Part shown: one piece after another, positions 1-7,192 of the stretch
How the letters are laid out: every line of letters starts with the position of its first letter
Position numbering within the stretch: the stretch's first letter is position 1
DNA from: an uncultured Veillonella sp.
GTDB taxonomy: Bacteria > Bacillota > Negativicutes > Veillonellales > Veillonellaceae
Direction: 5' to 3'
DNA length: 12,917 nt
NCBI GenBank assembly: GCA_937930265.1
Contig: CALGLI010000017.1
Location: 1 to 12,917 of the forward strand
Translations under genes and position numbers: made by a program
The notes under the pieces: generated by a model
Databases searched by the model: none
What the model was told of the DNA's origin: nothing
The model's input: the letters and a program-made list of their open reading frames with translations, nothing else

Positions 1-2
1 AC

Positions 3-803
3 CTTCGTCACTTAGGACCTGAAGTTATCATCGAAAAACTTCATGGTATCCGTGATTTGGCTCTTTGCTTTGAACATTGCGATCCTTTAACTGATCCAGT
101 GCCAATTCGTCCTACTTGCCATTACATCATGGGCGGTATCGACGTAGTAGACTACAAAACTTGTGCTACAGAAATTCCTGGTATCTTCGCATCTGGTGAA
201 GCATCTTGTATCTCCATCCATGGTGCTAACCGTTTAGGTGGTAACTCCTTAGCTGACGGCGTTGTATTTGGTAAAGTATCTGGTGCAGGTGCAGCTGATT
301 ATGCACAAGCTAGTACATTTGCAGATTGCGATGCTGAATTGAAAGCAAAAGCTGATGAGTGGGAAGCTAAATTCGTTGAAGTGACATCCCGTACTTCTGG
401 TCGTCCAGTAGCTGAAATTCGTGATGAATTGGCAGTAGCTATGTGGAATAAAGTAGGTATCTTCCGTAATGAAACAGGTATCACAGAGGCTCTTGGAGTG
501 ATTGAACGCTTAATGGAAGAATATAAAACTTGTTATGTAGGCGATACTAACCGTACATATAATATGGCATTCGTTAACTATGTAGAAATTAACTCTATGT
601 TGACAGTAGCAAAAGCTATCGCTTTGGGTGCTTTACATCGTAAAGAATCTCGTGGTGCTCACGTTCGTGAAGAATTCCCTAAACGTGATGATTCCCAATA
701 CTTAAAACACGCTATTTGGAAACTTGGCGAAAATGGCGAATACGTAATGTCCGAACGCGATGTAGTGTTCACTAAATACGAACCACAAGAAAGGAAGTAC
801 TAA
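3..803 (+). CDS. sdhA: Fumarate reductase/succinate dehydrogenase flavoprotein subunit, 3' part (5' end outside window)
   Basis: This is the C-terminal 266 residues of the FAD subunit that interconverts fumarate and succinate. The frame is open from the first bases of the window, so the TTG at 57 is internal and not a start. Three family active-site signatures are visible: LRHLG (nt 3-17) with its Arg, the PTCHYIMGG capping/catalytic segment with His at nt 120-122, and HGANRLGGNSL (about nt 213-245) with the second catalytic Arg and FAD-binding residues. The helical C-terminal domain follows and ends in YEPQERKY. The N-terminal FAD-binding Rossmann part is missing only because of the window edge. 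It lies one base upstream of the iron-sulfur subunit gene, so they are cotranscribed. In this type of anaerobe the physiological direction is probably fumarate reduction; the sequence alone cannot decide direction. Confidence 0.93.
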   Translation, partial: LRHLGPEVIIEKLHGIRDLALCFEHCDPLTDPVPIRPTCHYIMGGIDVVDYKTCATEIPGIFASGEASCISIHGANRLGGNSLADGVVFGKVSGAGAADYAQASTFADCDAELKAKADEWEAKFVEVTSRTSGRPVAEIRDELAVAMWNKVGIFRNETGITEALGVIERLMEEYKTCYVGDTNRTYNMAFVNYVEINSMLTVAKAIALGALHRKESRGAHVREEFPKRDDSQYLKHAIWKLGENGEYVMSERDVVFTKYEPQERKY

Positions 804-804
804 G

Positions 805-1761
805 ATGAGACAAATTACTTATCATATCCACCGCTTTAACGAAGGCCGCGCGTATGTACAGTCTTATACTTTCGATTATGAAGCAGACCGTACTATCCTT
901 TGGGGCTTACAAAAAATCAAAGATACACAAGATCCAACATTAACTTTCGTAGCAGCTTGCCGTTCCGCAGTATGTGGTGCTTGCTCCGTGAAAGTAAATG
1001 GTCAAGCTATGCTTGGTTGTGAATCTAAAATCGATGAAATTACAGAACGTTTTGGTTCCGATGAAATCACAATTGCACCAATCGGTAACTTCGATGTAAT
1101 CCGTGACTTAGTAGTTGACTGGGAAGCAAAAGTTAGCCGCTTGAAAGAAGTAGCTCCTTGGATTTTCGTAAAACCAGAATTCACAACTAAAACTGGTACT
1201 CGTCAATCTGCTGCAGACTTCAAAAAATTCGTTATGAACACAGAATGTATCCTTTGCGGATGTTGTGCTTCCGAATGTAATAAATTGTCTGCTAACCGTG
1301 AAGACTTCTTGGATCCATATGTATATACAAAAGCTAACCGCTTTGTACTTGACTCCCGTGATGCATCTCCAATGGCGCATACTACACCAGCTTTCAACCA
1401 TGGCTTGTGGAAATGTGTACACTGCATGAACTGTATCACTCGTTGTCCAAAACATTTGAAACCAGAAAAAGATATTTCCAACCTTCGTCGTGTAGCGACA
1501 CAAGCTGGCTTGTCTAATAAAGGTACTCGTCATGCCATCGCGTTCAAACAAGACTTGTTAAAAACTGGTCGCTTAAACGAAGTTACAATGAGCTTGAAAA
1601 CAGACGGATTATTGGACTCCGCAAAACAAGGTCTATACGCTCTTCGTTTATGGAAACATGGCAAAATCAATCCATTCGAATTGGTAGTTCCTCATAAACC
1701 AGTAAATGGTATTGAAGGTGTTCGTACAATCGGTCGTGCAGTAGAGGAGGCTGGAAAATAA
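805..1761 (+). CDS. sdhB: Fumarate reductase/succinate dehydrogenase iron-sulfur subunit
   Basis: This 318-residue electron-transfer subunit passes electrons between FAD and the quinone-side subunit. Its N-terminal plant-ferredoxin domain has the [2Fe-2S] ligands C52, C57, C60 and C72. The C-terminal domain has CILCGCCASEC (C148, C151, C154, C158) for a [4Fe-4S] cluster and CVHCMNCITRCP (C204, C207, C210, C214). Classical SdhB/FrdB has a non-cysteine at the place of C207 and holds a [3Fe-4S] cluster; the extra Cys here predicts a [4Fe-4S] third cluster, as described for SdhE-containing enzymes. The protein is about 80 residues longer than classical SdhB, with an unassigned C-terminal tail from about residue 235. 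The ATG at 805 follows the upstream stop by one base and has AAGGAAG at 791-797. Its stop overlaps the next start by one base. Confidence 0.93.
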   Translation: MRQITYHIHRFNEGRAYVQSYTFDYEADRTILWGLQKIKDTQDPTLTFVAACRSAVCGACSVKVNGQAMLGCESKIDEITERFGSDEITIAPIGNFDVIRDLVVDWEAKVSRLKEVAPWIFVKPEFTTKTGTRQSAADFKKFVMNTECILCGCCASECNKLSANREDFLDPYVYTKANRFVLDSRDASPMAHTTPAFNHGLWKCVHCMNCITRCPKHLKPEKDISNLRRVATQAGLSNKGTRHAIAFKQDLLKTGRLNEVTMSLKTDGLLDSAKQGLYALRLWKHGKINPFELVVPHKPVNGIEGVRTIGRAVEEAGK

Positions 1762-2633
1762 TGAAATACGGATTTTTCCCAGGTTGCGTATTAGAAGGCG
1801 CATCTAAAGAAGACTACTTAGCAACCGTTGCAGTAGCGAAAAAATTAGGTATCGAAATCCAAGAATTGGACGGTTGGACTTGCTGCGGCGCATCCCACGT
1901 TCAAGACATCGATCCATTATTAGCTCTTTCCACTAACGCTCGTAACATTGCGTTAGCTGAAAAAGAAGGCTTAAATATTCTTACAGTGTGTAACACTTGT
2001 ACATTAATGCTTCGTGAAGCTAAAAAAGAACTTGATGATCATGAAGTAACTCGTCAACAAGTTAACAATATTCTTGGCGAAGCTGGTATGACATATAAAG
2101 GTAGTAGCGAAGTGACTCATTTCTTATGGGTTCTTATCCGCGAATATGGTTTAGATAATTTGAAAGCAAAAGTGACTCGTCCATTGACTGGTCTTCGTGT
2201 TGCTGAATATTATGGTTGCCATATCCTTCGTCCAGAAGAAGAAATGGGCTTTGAAGATATGCAAATTCCAACAAGTTTGGCAGATTTGATTACAGCATTA
2301 GGTGCGACTCCAATCGATTTCTCTCGTAAATTAGATTGCTGTGGTTTCCATGCCGTATACCCTGCACATGATTCTGTAATGCAAATGACTGGTTCTATCA
2401 ATGCAGATGCGCAAAAAGAAGGTGCTGATTGTGTGGTAACACCATGCCCACTTTGCCAAATGCAATTGGATATGTTCCAAAAAGAAGCGAAAGCAACTGT
2501 TCCAATGAATGGTGATATGCCTATCATCCACATGAGCCAATTAATTGGTCTTGCATTGGGTTGCACTCCAGCAGAAATGGGTATGACTGATCGTCACTTG
2601 GCAAGCACTGCTTCCTTGAACCGTTTCTTATAA
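1761..2633 (+). CDS. sdhE: SdhE-type cysteine-rich subunit (HdrB-like, two CCG domains) of fumarate reductase/succinate dehydrogenase
   Basis: This 290-residue protein has two cysteine-rich CCG domains of the heterodisulfide reductase B family. The first has C9, C41-C42-G43 and C77-x2-C80. The second has C153, C193-C194-G195 and C229-x2-C232. In related archaeal and epsilonproteobacterial enzymes (SdhABE/MfrABE) this subunit replaces the haem-bearing membrane anchor and handles quinone-side electron transfer, probably through an unusual [4Fe-4S] centre; that assignment is family knowledge. No clear membrane-spanning segment is visible, so it would be peripheral. The ATG at 1761 overlaps the sdhB stop (TAATG) and is preceded by AGAGGAGG at 1743-1750. 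It is the last gene of the operon. Automated pipelines often call it CoB-CoM heterodisulfide reductase subunit B, but the context makes that function unlikely. Confidence 0.9.
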   Translation: MKYGFFPGCVLEGASKEDYLATVAVAKKLGIEIQELDGWTCCGASHVQDIDPLLALSTNARNIALAEKEGLNILTVCNTCTLMLREAKKELDDHEVTRQQVNNILGEAGMTYKGSSEVTHFLWVLIREYGLDNLKAKVTRPLTGLRVAEYYGCHILRPEEEMGFEDMQIPTSLADLITALGATPIDFSRKLDCCGFHAVYPAHDSVMQMTGSINADAQKEGADCVVTPCPLCQMQLDMFQKEAKATVPMNGDMPIIHMSQLIGLALGCTPAEMGMTDRHLASTASLNRFL

Positions 2634-2667
2634 TCGTAAGATTACCAATATCATACACAAACTTACA

Positions 2668-2697
2668 ACAGGTTGTCCCTCGGGACAACCTGTTTTT
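2668..2697 (+). terminator. Rho-independent terminator of the sdhABE operon
   Basis: A 12-bp perfect stem (2668-2679 with 2682-2693) with a very small TC loop is followed by a T run to 2697. It lies 35 bases after the sdhE stop. Confidence 0.92.
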
Positions 2698-2927
2698 GGT
2701 TCTATACTGGGTTATAGGACAAAATGAGTTGGTTTTAATAGCGATGAGGCTTGTCATATACTAGATGGAATGAATGTTAAAGTTGCTTTGGAATTTTTGA
2801 GAAAGATAAAATGATCTACTGTTACCAATGATGTATCAAGTCAAATGCGAGGTTTAATGTATAGAAAGGTTATAAGAATAAAGTTAATTGTGATAGTATT
2901 TTGATGCCAATATGCAGAACATATATA
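2698..2927. other. Intergenic stretch, no gene recognised
   Basis: This is AT-rich DNA between the sdh terminator and the promoter at 2928. Neither strand shows a convincing reading frame with a ribosome binding site, and there is no strong hairpin. It may be decayed sequence belonging to the neighbouring polymerase pseudogene region, but no similarity is readable. Confidence 0.5.
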
Positions 2928-2956
2928 TTGAAAAGATAGAACAAATATGCTAATAT
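2928..2956 (+). promoter_or_regulatory. Sigma70-type promoter of the Y-family polymerase remnant
   Basis: TTGAAA (2928-2933), a 17-base spacer and TAATAT (2951-2956); two further TATACT hexamers follow at 2954 and 2962. It lies about 30 bases upstream of the start at 2987, which has AGAGGAGG at 2973-2980. No convincing LexA box of the Firmicutes type was seen. Confidence 0.6.
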
Positions 2957-2986
2957 ACTACTATACTACGATAGAGGAGGGATAGT

Positions 2987-3304
2987 ATGGCAGTGTATAT
3001 GTGTTTAGATTTGAAGAGTTTTTATGCTTCAGTGGAGTGTGCAGATTTAGGAGTAGATCCATTTACCACCCCATTAGTTGTGGCGGATGCATCACGTGGG
3101 TTAGGGGCGATTACAACAGATTGATAGAGTGTATCGAACGATGACGGTAGGAGACGTGCTTGTACCAATGTGTCATATTATACGGGTTACCACCATCGGT
3201 TGAGTATTGACCATTTTTGTAAATCATGTAGAATGGTACATATACGCTATGTGCTAGATATACGAGCCATGGTGAATACATGAGAACAGGATGGACATAA
3301 TGAA
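2987..3304 (+). pseudogene. Remnant of a Y-family DNA polymerase (UmuC/UvrX-like)
   Basis: From ATG 2987 an intact 45-residue frame reads MAVYMCLDLKSFYASVECAD and continues to VVADASRGLGAITTD before a TGA at 3122. LDLKSFYASVE is the palm motif of translesion polymerases of the UmuC/UvrX group, normally about 420 residues. Beyond the stop, other frames hold fragments that resemble the little-finger and C-terminal parts of the family: VYRTMTVGDVLVP at about 3129-3167, RLSIDHF...VLDIRAM at about 3201-3272, and EQDGHNE at 3284-3304. I read this as one gene reduced by a large internal deletion and frameshifts. The promoter and ribosome binding site still look intact. The N-terminal assignment is firm; the downstream fragments are inference from memory of the family. 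The tail runs into the start of the next gene. Confidence 0.72.
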
Positions 3305-4742
3305 ACAACAACGATATAGAGCCTATTGGTGGGGGGCTATAGGGTTAGGATTAATCTTAGCTTTCCTAGGGTTAGGTTGGAATATGTATGTGAAATATAC
3401 AACGCCGGTGACGAAATATGTGGTAGAAGCAGGCGATTTTGAATTGAAAGTTCCTAAGATAGGTGTCACTAGTACAACGATTGCTTTGGCTTGGAATCCA
3501 GTGAATGATGACCGATTGGCGGGATATGATATTTACGTCAATCAAGAAAAAGTGAAAGAAATTCGGCCTAGTACAAAGGGTGTATCTATCATTCCTAGGG
3601 TAGAGTTGAATGGATTAGAATCCGATGCAGTATACTTAGTGCAAGTAAAAGCTGTGGATGATAGGGGATTTACTTTGTCGGATTCTTCTAAGGTACCCGT
3701 CAAAACATTGCCGAAAGAGCCACGGTTAGAGGCCACCGCTTATGGTGCTGTAGGTGATGGAGTTACGGATAATACAGTAGCGTTACAAAAAGCGATACAT
3801 GATACCCCAGCAGGAGGTATTTTACATCTCAGTAAAGGGGTATACCGCACGGGCACACTATTCTTGCATAGCTATATGACCTTAGAATTAGATGATGATG
3901 CTGTATTGATGGCGGTCAATGATAGCTCTGCATTTGTGAAACCTAATTATGTGGTCACAGGCGGTACACCGTATTTAGGACTTTTACAGTTAGAAGGCGA
4001 TGACCAAGGACCTATTGAAAGTGTGGTCATTCGTGGTGGCACTATTGATGGATATGGGTGGAAAGAAGATCTTTTACAAGAGGAGAATACACCGGAAGCG
4101 GATACAGTGACGCAAGATGTGCTTGATCATACTGGTTTGTTAAGTAAGTCGGAAGTACAAGCGGCTATGCGTAGAGGGGCTAGTTATGAAAAAGGGGATT
4201 CCACACGGTCTTCTTTAGTAGTTATCCACTATGGTAAGGATATTTTCTTGAAACATACGGTGTTAAGAAATGCATCGGCTCATATGGTGGACGCTACACA
4301 AGTGAATCAATTGGGTATCCAGGATGTGCGTATGGAAGGTATGCACAGTGGCGATGGCTTACACTGGGATGGTGTAGGGTTACTAACGCACAATCTTGTG
4401 ATGGAACGTATGCAACAAGGGATTGTGGTGTTAGCGGGACATCCTGTAGGATCTAGTGTAACGGAGCAGTGGAGTGCGTACAATTTACAGATTCATCATA
4501 GTCGTGTAGGTATTGTCTTTGCCAATGCAGGAAATACTTGGATTCAACATATGTACTTACAAGGATTGACTATGGAAGATGTACTACTAGCTATGCGTGT
4601 TCGTGAGACTACAACCATAGGTGGGGGTATTCGTGATATTGTGGTACGAGAGGCTCAATTGCGAGGGATTACACAACAAATAGATATAGGAAATAAACAG
4701 AATAGTCCTGTGGAATGGATTCGCAGTACGGTGGAATTGTAA
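3300..4742 (+). CDS. Membrane-anchored FN3 plus GH28/pectate-lyase-like beta-helix protein
   Basis: This 480-residue protein begins with a basic stretch and one hydrophobic segment (about residues 10-30), giving an uncleaved N-terminal anchor. A fibronectin type III-like domain follows (about 55-137, with IALAWNPVNDDRLAGYDIYV). A right-handed beta-helix starts at ATAYGAVGDGVTDNTVALQKAI (about 145-166), the usual entry to GH28/pectate-lyase-3 proteins. By alignment from memory, the GH28 motifs NTD, DD, GHG and RIK fall at about HSGD (349-352), MQQG (371-374), SRVG (401-404) and RVR (433-435), so most catalytic residues are replaced. It may be a binding protein or use another chemistry. ATG 3300 is chosen over ATG 3291 because AGGA (3288-3291) touches the earlier codon but sits 8 bases from 3300. 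A polysaccharide or cell-surface target is likely; the substrate is unknown. Confidence 0.72.
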   Translation: MKQQRYRAYWWGAIGLGLILAFLGLGWNMYVKYTTPVTKYVVEAGDFELKVPKIGVTSTTIALAWNPVNDDRLAGYDIYVNQEKVKEIRPSTKGVSIIPRVELNGLESDAVYLVQVKAVDDRGFTLSDSSKVPVKTLPKEPRLEATAYGAVGDGVTDNTVALQKAIHDTPAGGILHLSKGVYRTGTLFLHSYMTLELDDDAVLMAVNDSSAFVKPNYVVTGGTPYLGLLQLEGDDQGPIESVVIRGGTIDGYGWKEDLLQEENTPEADTVTQDVLDHTGLLSKSEVQAAMRRGASYEKGDSTRSSLVVIHYGKDIFLKHTVLRNASAHMVDATQVNQLGIQDVRMEGMHSGDGLHWDGVGLLTHNLVMERMQQGIVVLAGHPVGSSVTEQWSAYNLQIHHSRVGIVFANAGNTWIQHMYLQGLTMEDVLLAMRVRETTTIGGGIRDIVVREAQLRGITQQIDIGNKQNSPVEWIRSTVEL

Positions 4743-4786
4743 AAGCAACAAAAACATAGGGAGACTGCAACAAAATACTTCCCAAT

Positions 4787-4833
4787 AAAATAGAGGAAAG
4801 TTGATTAAAAAGTATCAACTTTCCTCTATTTTT
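4787..4833. terminator. Bidirectional terminator between convergent genes
   Basis: A perfect 19-bp stem (4787-4805 with 4815-4833, A tract on the left, T tract on the right) encloses a short AT-rich loop. It sits between the beta-helix gene (plus) and the lipid kinase gene (minus) and can serve both directions. Confidence 0.9.
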
Positions 4834-4861
4834 GTCTATTCACTATCGGTTAGAGTTAGAT

Positions 4862-5800
4862 TTATTTTTGTAATGGATTGTGGAATAATCCTTGTGTTTT
4901 TTTGCGGCGTTTGCTAGGTACGTACACTTGTAAAAACTTAGGTAATACTTCTAAGTCTACTGGCGCATCAGGTCCGATATCGCCATCCATGTTGGTGGAG
5001 GCATCCATAGTATCGCATACTTCGATGCGAGCTTGTTTGACTTTCAGTATGGTTACATATTTTGAATTATAAATAGAACCGCTTAGAATGAGTGGTAAGA
5101 TAAAGAACAAATTCATAATGAAGTATTCTTTGAAGATGATAATGCGCATGTATCCGTCATCGACGGAAGCAGTAGGCATAAAATGCTCAAAGCTAGAGAC
5201 TACATTGGTTAGCAAAGCGATGACCAAAGGAGACATAAATTCTTGAGTTCCTTCTTCGGTGGTGATGCGGAATTTATAATCCTTGGTTGTAAATAAGGCT
5301 TGACCACCTTTGGCGAAGTAGGCTAGAGGTCCTAATAGTTGTTTTTCTTTTGGAGTGACGGATGCCACTACTTCAGGGATGACTCCAATGGCGATATTGT
5401 TGCAAAAGAATGAATCATTACAACGACCCACATCGACATGGCGGATGGTGCTATTTTTTAAGCCGTGAATAGCTTCTAATGGTTGTAGGGGGATGCCTAA
5501 AGCACGGCTCATATCGTTGACAGTCCCAAGGGGAATAAAGCCGAATTTGGAGCGACAGCCAGCTTTCACAATGCCGTTAACAGTTTCATTGATGGTGCCA
5601 TCACCACCCATGCAAAAGATAGCGTCAAAGCCTTCGTTGGAAGCTTCGATGGCGAAGCGGGTAGCATCGCCAGCTTGTCGGGTGAATTTTACTTCTAAGC
5701 GATCGAAGAGGGCACTCAGTTGCCATTGTAGTTCCATGACGTATCGGCGAGCCCGACCACCGCCTGATATGGGGTTTATTATAATTAGACAACGACTCAT
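4862..5800 (-). CDS. Diacylglycerol kinase family lipid kinase (DagK/YegS/BmrU type)
   Basis: This 312-residue protein phosphorylates a lipid alcohol, probably diacylglycerol, with ATP at the inner membrane face. It feeds phosphatidate back into phospholipid synthesis. The catalytic domain shows the nucleotide-binding GGDGT (65-69), followed by INE, the second motif PLGTVND (90-96), and the C-terminal beta-sandwich with VDDGYM (213-218). The late motif that is usually DGE reads MDGDIG (271-276), a conservative Glu-to-Asp change at a residue important in characterised bacterial kinases. A hydrophobic segment at about 226-243 may touch the membrane. The start ATG (5798-5800) has AGGA 7 bases upstream. 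The exact substrate within the YegS/BmrU/DgkB group cannot be read from sequence. It is a single gene, divergent from the GntR regulator. Confidence 0.88.
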   Translation of the reverse strand: MSRCLIIINPISGGGRARRYVMELQWQLSALFDRLEVKFTRQAGDATRFAIEASNEGFDAIFCMGGDGTINETVNGIVKAGCRSKFGFIPLGTVNDMSRALGIPLQPLEAIHGLKNSTIRHVDVGRCNDSFFCNNIAIGVIPEVVASVTPKEKQLLGPLAYFAKGGQALFTTKDYKFRITTEEGTQEFMSPLVIALLTNVVSSFEHFMPTASVDDGYMRIIIFKEYFIMNLFFILPLILSGSIYNSKYVTILKVKQARIEVCDTMDASTNMDGDIGPDAPVDLEVLPKFLQVYVPSKRRKKTQGLFHNPLQK

Positions 5801-5842
5801 GGTTGATTCCTATTCTATACACAGATACATTTAGTTATTACT

Positions 5843-5851
5843 ATTATATCA
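5843..5851 (-). promoter_or_regulatory. Extended -10 promoter for the lipid kinase gene
   Basis: On the minus strand TGATATAAT (5851 down to 5843) forms an extended -10, about 43 bases before the start codon. No good -35 is needed or seen. It lies back to back with the GntR promoter. Confidence 0.6.
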
Positions 5852-5869
5852 CAGGGACATTAGATTTCA

Positions 5870-5899
5870 TTGATTTTTAGGACCTATTTCACGTATAAT
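5870..5899 (+). promoter_or_regulatory. Promoter of the GntR regulator gene
   Basis: TTGATT (5870-5875), an 18-base spacer and TATAAT (5894-5899). An inverted repeat ACCTA-N9-TAGGT (5914-5932) lies just after the predicted transcription start, a plausible autoregulatory operator. Confidence 0.62.
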
Positions 5900-5968
5900 G
5901 AAAGAAATATGTTACCTATGCTAAGGCTAGGTGAAAGTATGGAACAGTAATATCCTGGAGGGGATTCG

Positions 5969-6664
5969 ATGGATAAGACGGAAGAGTATCGTTTGCATAG
6001 TATTGACTCAATTGGGCGACTGCCATTGAGCGAGCAAGTGTATATGTCGTTAAAACAGGCTATTTTGACGGGTTCTTTAAAGCCAAAAATGAAATTAAGT
6101 GAAGTGCGTATCGCGGAACAATTACATGTGAGCGCTACACCGGTGCGTGAAGCATTTCGCAAACTAGCAAAAGATAATCTTGTAGTGATTAAGCCCTGGA
6201 AAGGCGTTACGGTGAAAGGCTACTCTCCAGAGGAGATTGTAGCTATGTATCAATGTCGTGAAGTAATGGAAGGCTTGGGTGCTAGACTTTGTGCAGAACG
6301 ATGTACAGAGGAGCAGTTAGCAGAGTTACAAGAAGTGTGCGATGCAGGGATTCAGACGGAAGAGCCAGAAGAACGGGTTGCCATTAATAGTCGCTTTCAC
6401 ACGTTGATTGCAGAATTTTCTGGTAATGAACGTGTGGCAGATTATTTAGCAGATTTTCGAGAAATGGTAAATCGTGATATGTACATCAGTACGTCAGATA
6501 AGACACGCACTATCTCTTGTGATTTAGAACATCAACAGATTATGGAAGCTATTCATAATCGTGATGGACAATTAGCAGAAGAGCGTATGCGTGCTCATGT
6601 GCGGAATGCTTTTGTATTTAAAAAGGCCCATGCCGATTTATTGGCAAAGCAAAAGGAGAAGTAA
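5969..6664 (+). CDS. GntR family transcriptional regulator, FCD (FadR-like) subfamily
   Basis: This 231-residue regulator has an N-terminal winged helix-turn-helix (about 18-83). It includes LSEQVYMSLKQAILTGSLKPKMKLSE and the recognition region VSATPVREAFRKLAKDNLV. The all-helical FCD effector domain (about 87-212) has candidate metal/ligand residues N140, H144, H188 and H210; the first ligand, usually Asp, is Asn here. Members of this subfamily sense small carboxylates or sugar acids and usually repress neighbouring metabolic genes. The start ATG at 5969 has GGAGGGG at 5958-5964. Its neighbours are the divergent lipid kinase and, downstream, an sRNA candidate and korAB, so any of these, or its own promoter, could be a target. 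The ligand cannot be predicted. Confidence 0.88.
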   Translation: MDKTEEYRLHSIDSIGRLPLSEQVYMSLKQAILTGSLKPKMKLSEVRIAEQLHVSATPVREAFRKLAKDNLVVIKPWKGVTVKGYSPEEIVAMYQCREVMEGLGARLCAERCTEEQLAELQEVCDAGIQTEEPEERVAINSRFHTLIAEFSGNERVADYLADFREMVNRDMYISTSDKTRTISCDLEHQQIMEAIHNRDGQLAEERMRAHVRNAFVFKKAHADLLAKQKEK

Positions 6665-6764
6665 TAACCTAGTTATTAAGGCATTTATAGGTTACGATGT
6701 TAGTAAGTTATAGCGATATATGTAAAAAATATATAAAAAGGCTAGGAATTTATAAAATCATGTG
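6665..6764. other. Downstream region of the GntR gene
   Basis: Just past the stop lie a palindrome TAATAAC-CTA-GTTATTA (6662-6678) and overlapping arms AACCTA (6667-6672) and TAGGTT (6688-6693). Neither is followed by a good T tract, so termination here is uncertain. The rest is AT-rich with no gene seen. Confidence 0.4.
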
Positions 6765-6793
6765 TTTACTTTTGCACAATCATTTGCTATAAT
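6765..6793 (+). promoter_or_regulatory. Strong promoter of the hairpin-array RNA
   Basis: TTTACT (6765-6770), a 17-base spacer and an extended -10 TGCTATAAT (6785-6793). The expected start, about 6800, coincides with the first base of hairpin 1. Confidence 0.78.
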
Positions 6794-6799
6794 GACTAA

Positions 6800-7033
6800 G
6801 CAAAGGGTTCACACTACCTTTGCAAGATAAAGATCTCTCTCTTTATCTACCTAACTTACAATAGGGAAGGGTTCATCTTATACCTTCCCCGGTAAAAGAC
6901 CCTACTTTTACCGAAGGGGCGCCCCCCATTGCCCCAACAAACATTTGAATCTATTTCAAATGTTCTCTCTCTTTTTTCTCAAATACAAAGACCTCGGCTT
7001 TATTCTCTTGGCCGAGGTTTTTGTATTTTTTTT
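6800..7033 (+). ncRNA. Candidate small RNA built of seven consecutive hairpins
   Basis: No reading frame with a ribosome binding site lies here, yet perfect stems follow one another from the predicted transcription start. The stems are 6800-6806/6817-6823 (7 bp), 6825-6833/6840-6848 (9 bp), 6864-6870/6883-6889 (7 bp), 6891-6898/6905-6912 (8 bp), 6916-6920/6931-6935 (5 bp, C-rich loop), 6940-6949/6955-6964 (10 bp) and the terminator 6981-6998/7011-7028. The motif AGGGTTCA opens the loops of hairpins 1 and 3. UCUCUC forms loop 2 and recurs single-stranded after hairpin 6. The pyrimidine- and C-rich loops could pair with Shine-Dalgarno sequences, as in several Firmicutes sRNAs; this is inference. 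It does not resemble 6S, tmRNA, RNase P, SRP RNA or a riboswitch I know. A long leader of korA is possible but less likely, because a strong terminator and a separate korA promoter intervene. Confidence 0.7.
6981..7033 (+). terminator. Strong terminator of the hairpin-array RNA
   Basis: ACCTCGGC (6991-6998) pairs with GCCGAGGT (7011-7018). The flanks 6981-6990 and 7019-7028 extend the stem to 18 bp with one G-T pair. Eight T's follow (7026-7033). Confidence 0.93.
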
Positions 7034-7192
7034 ATCTACGGTATTGCTGGTACGATGTATGTGCCACGCCCTAATTTAGGTAGGATATGCTAGGTATTGA
7101 TGAATGGCCTATAGTTGTATATACGTGTTATACAGATATGGAGAACGACGAAGAGAGATATAAAAAATAGAATATAAATGATAGGAATGTGA
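7034..7192. other. Upstream region of korAB with possible operators
   Basis: No gene is seen. It holds an 11-base palindrome CCTAA-T-TTAGG (7070-7080) and an inverted repeat TGTATA-N7-TATACA (7116-7134), both possible regulator sites upstream of the kor promoter. The adjacent GntR regulator is one candidate ligand, without direct evidence. Confidence 0.35.

Noticed and set aside
57..803. A complete 248-residue protein starting at TTG 57
   Set aside because: The frame is open upstream and encodes the conserved LRHLG segment of the flavoprotein, so 57 is internal to a truncated gene.
1108..1551. Long minus-strand frames opposite sdhB, sdhE and korA
   Set aside because: They mirror the codon bias of the real genes, lack ribosome binding sites and encode no recognisable domain.
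3291..4742. ATG 3291 as the start of the beta-helix protein
   Set aside because: The only Shine-Dalgarno-like sequence (3288-3291) overlaps that codon; it fits ATG 3300 instead.
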